Source: Plantago major (taxonomy: Eukaryota; Streptophyta; Magnoliopsida; Lamiales; Plantaginaceae). Taken from it: a stretch of 64,000 nt of DNA. Below the pieces are notes generated by a model. It ran no database searches, had not been told where the DNA came from, and saw only the letters and a program-made list of their open reading frames with translations. Location of the stretch: the NCBI GenBank assembly GCA_026545765.1, contig CM048840.1, positions 46,860,580 to 46,924,579 of the forward strand. Reading direction: 5' to 3'. This document shows, piece after piece, positions 63,953-64,000 of the stretch. Made by a program: the position numbers and the translations under genes. Position 1 is the stretch's first letter. The number at the start of each line of letters is the position of its first letter.

Positions 63953-64000
63953 GGCTGTCTTGTGTGTGAACTGCGAAGTAGGGACTTGTTGAACTTTTGT

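Overview
The window is plant nuclear DNA, almost certainly from a flowering plant. It is AT-rich, has GT-AG introns, and is dominated by plant transposable elements: Sirevirus-type and other Copia retrotransposons primed by initiator-Met tRNA, plant L1-type LINEs with an RNase H domain, a CACTA transposon, a Stowaway MITE and a MULE-related gene remnant. Nothing in the sequence fixes the species. Only two compact single-copy-looking host genes are visible, a tandem pair of small cysteine-rich proteins at 25604-25888 and 28277-28576.

Layout. 1-1587 and 17598-18360 hold decayed minus-strand LINE DNA. It is split by a complete 16.0-kb Sirevirus-type Copia element (Sire A, 1588-17597, minus strand) with 1.6-kb LTRs, PBS, PPT and a perfect 5-bp target duplication AGTTT. 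Sire A carries gag, a nearly continuous pol and a very long extra ORF region between pol and the 3' LTR; part of that region looks like a series of small exons separated by 78-86-bp GT-AG introns. 18597-24346 is a 5.75-kb plus-strand Copia element with 187-bp LTRs (target duplication ATAAT) and many stops. 24347-29635 is the most host-like stretch: MITEs, the cysteine-rich gene pair with duplicated promoters, and an LTR-like insertion between them.

29636-59758 is best read as one 30-kb CACTA transposon: CACTACTA ends, a GTA target duplication, and subterminal clusters of TGACAG/CTGTCA motifs at both ends. Three later insertions lie inside it: an almost intact LINE (29906-36166), a pol-less Copia element (Sire C, 43763-50734, target duplication TAAAC) and a deleted relative of Sire A (Sire B, 50900-58448). 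Its own genes are a TNPA-like plus-strand ruin and a truncated TNP2-like transposase on the minus strand, which meet tail to tail. To their right lie exon fragments that I read as captured host genes, all on the plus strand: a copper amine oxidase exon, an Iojap/RsfS exon and several exons of acetoacetyl-CoA thiolase. One thiolase exon is split exactly by Sire C. This makes the element a candidate gene-capturing (Pack-type) CACTA.

59759-64000 holds a tRNA-like SINE head, a putative Gypsy-type LTR with a tandem repeat, a MULE-related gene remnant (PB1-like N-terminus plus a zinc knuckle) and microsatellite DNA. Inferred order of events: LINE first, then Sire A into it; CACTA capture and insertion, then LINE, Sire C and Sire B into the CACTA element.
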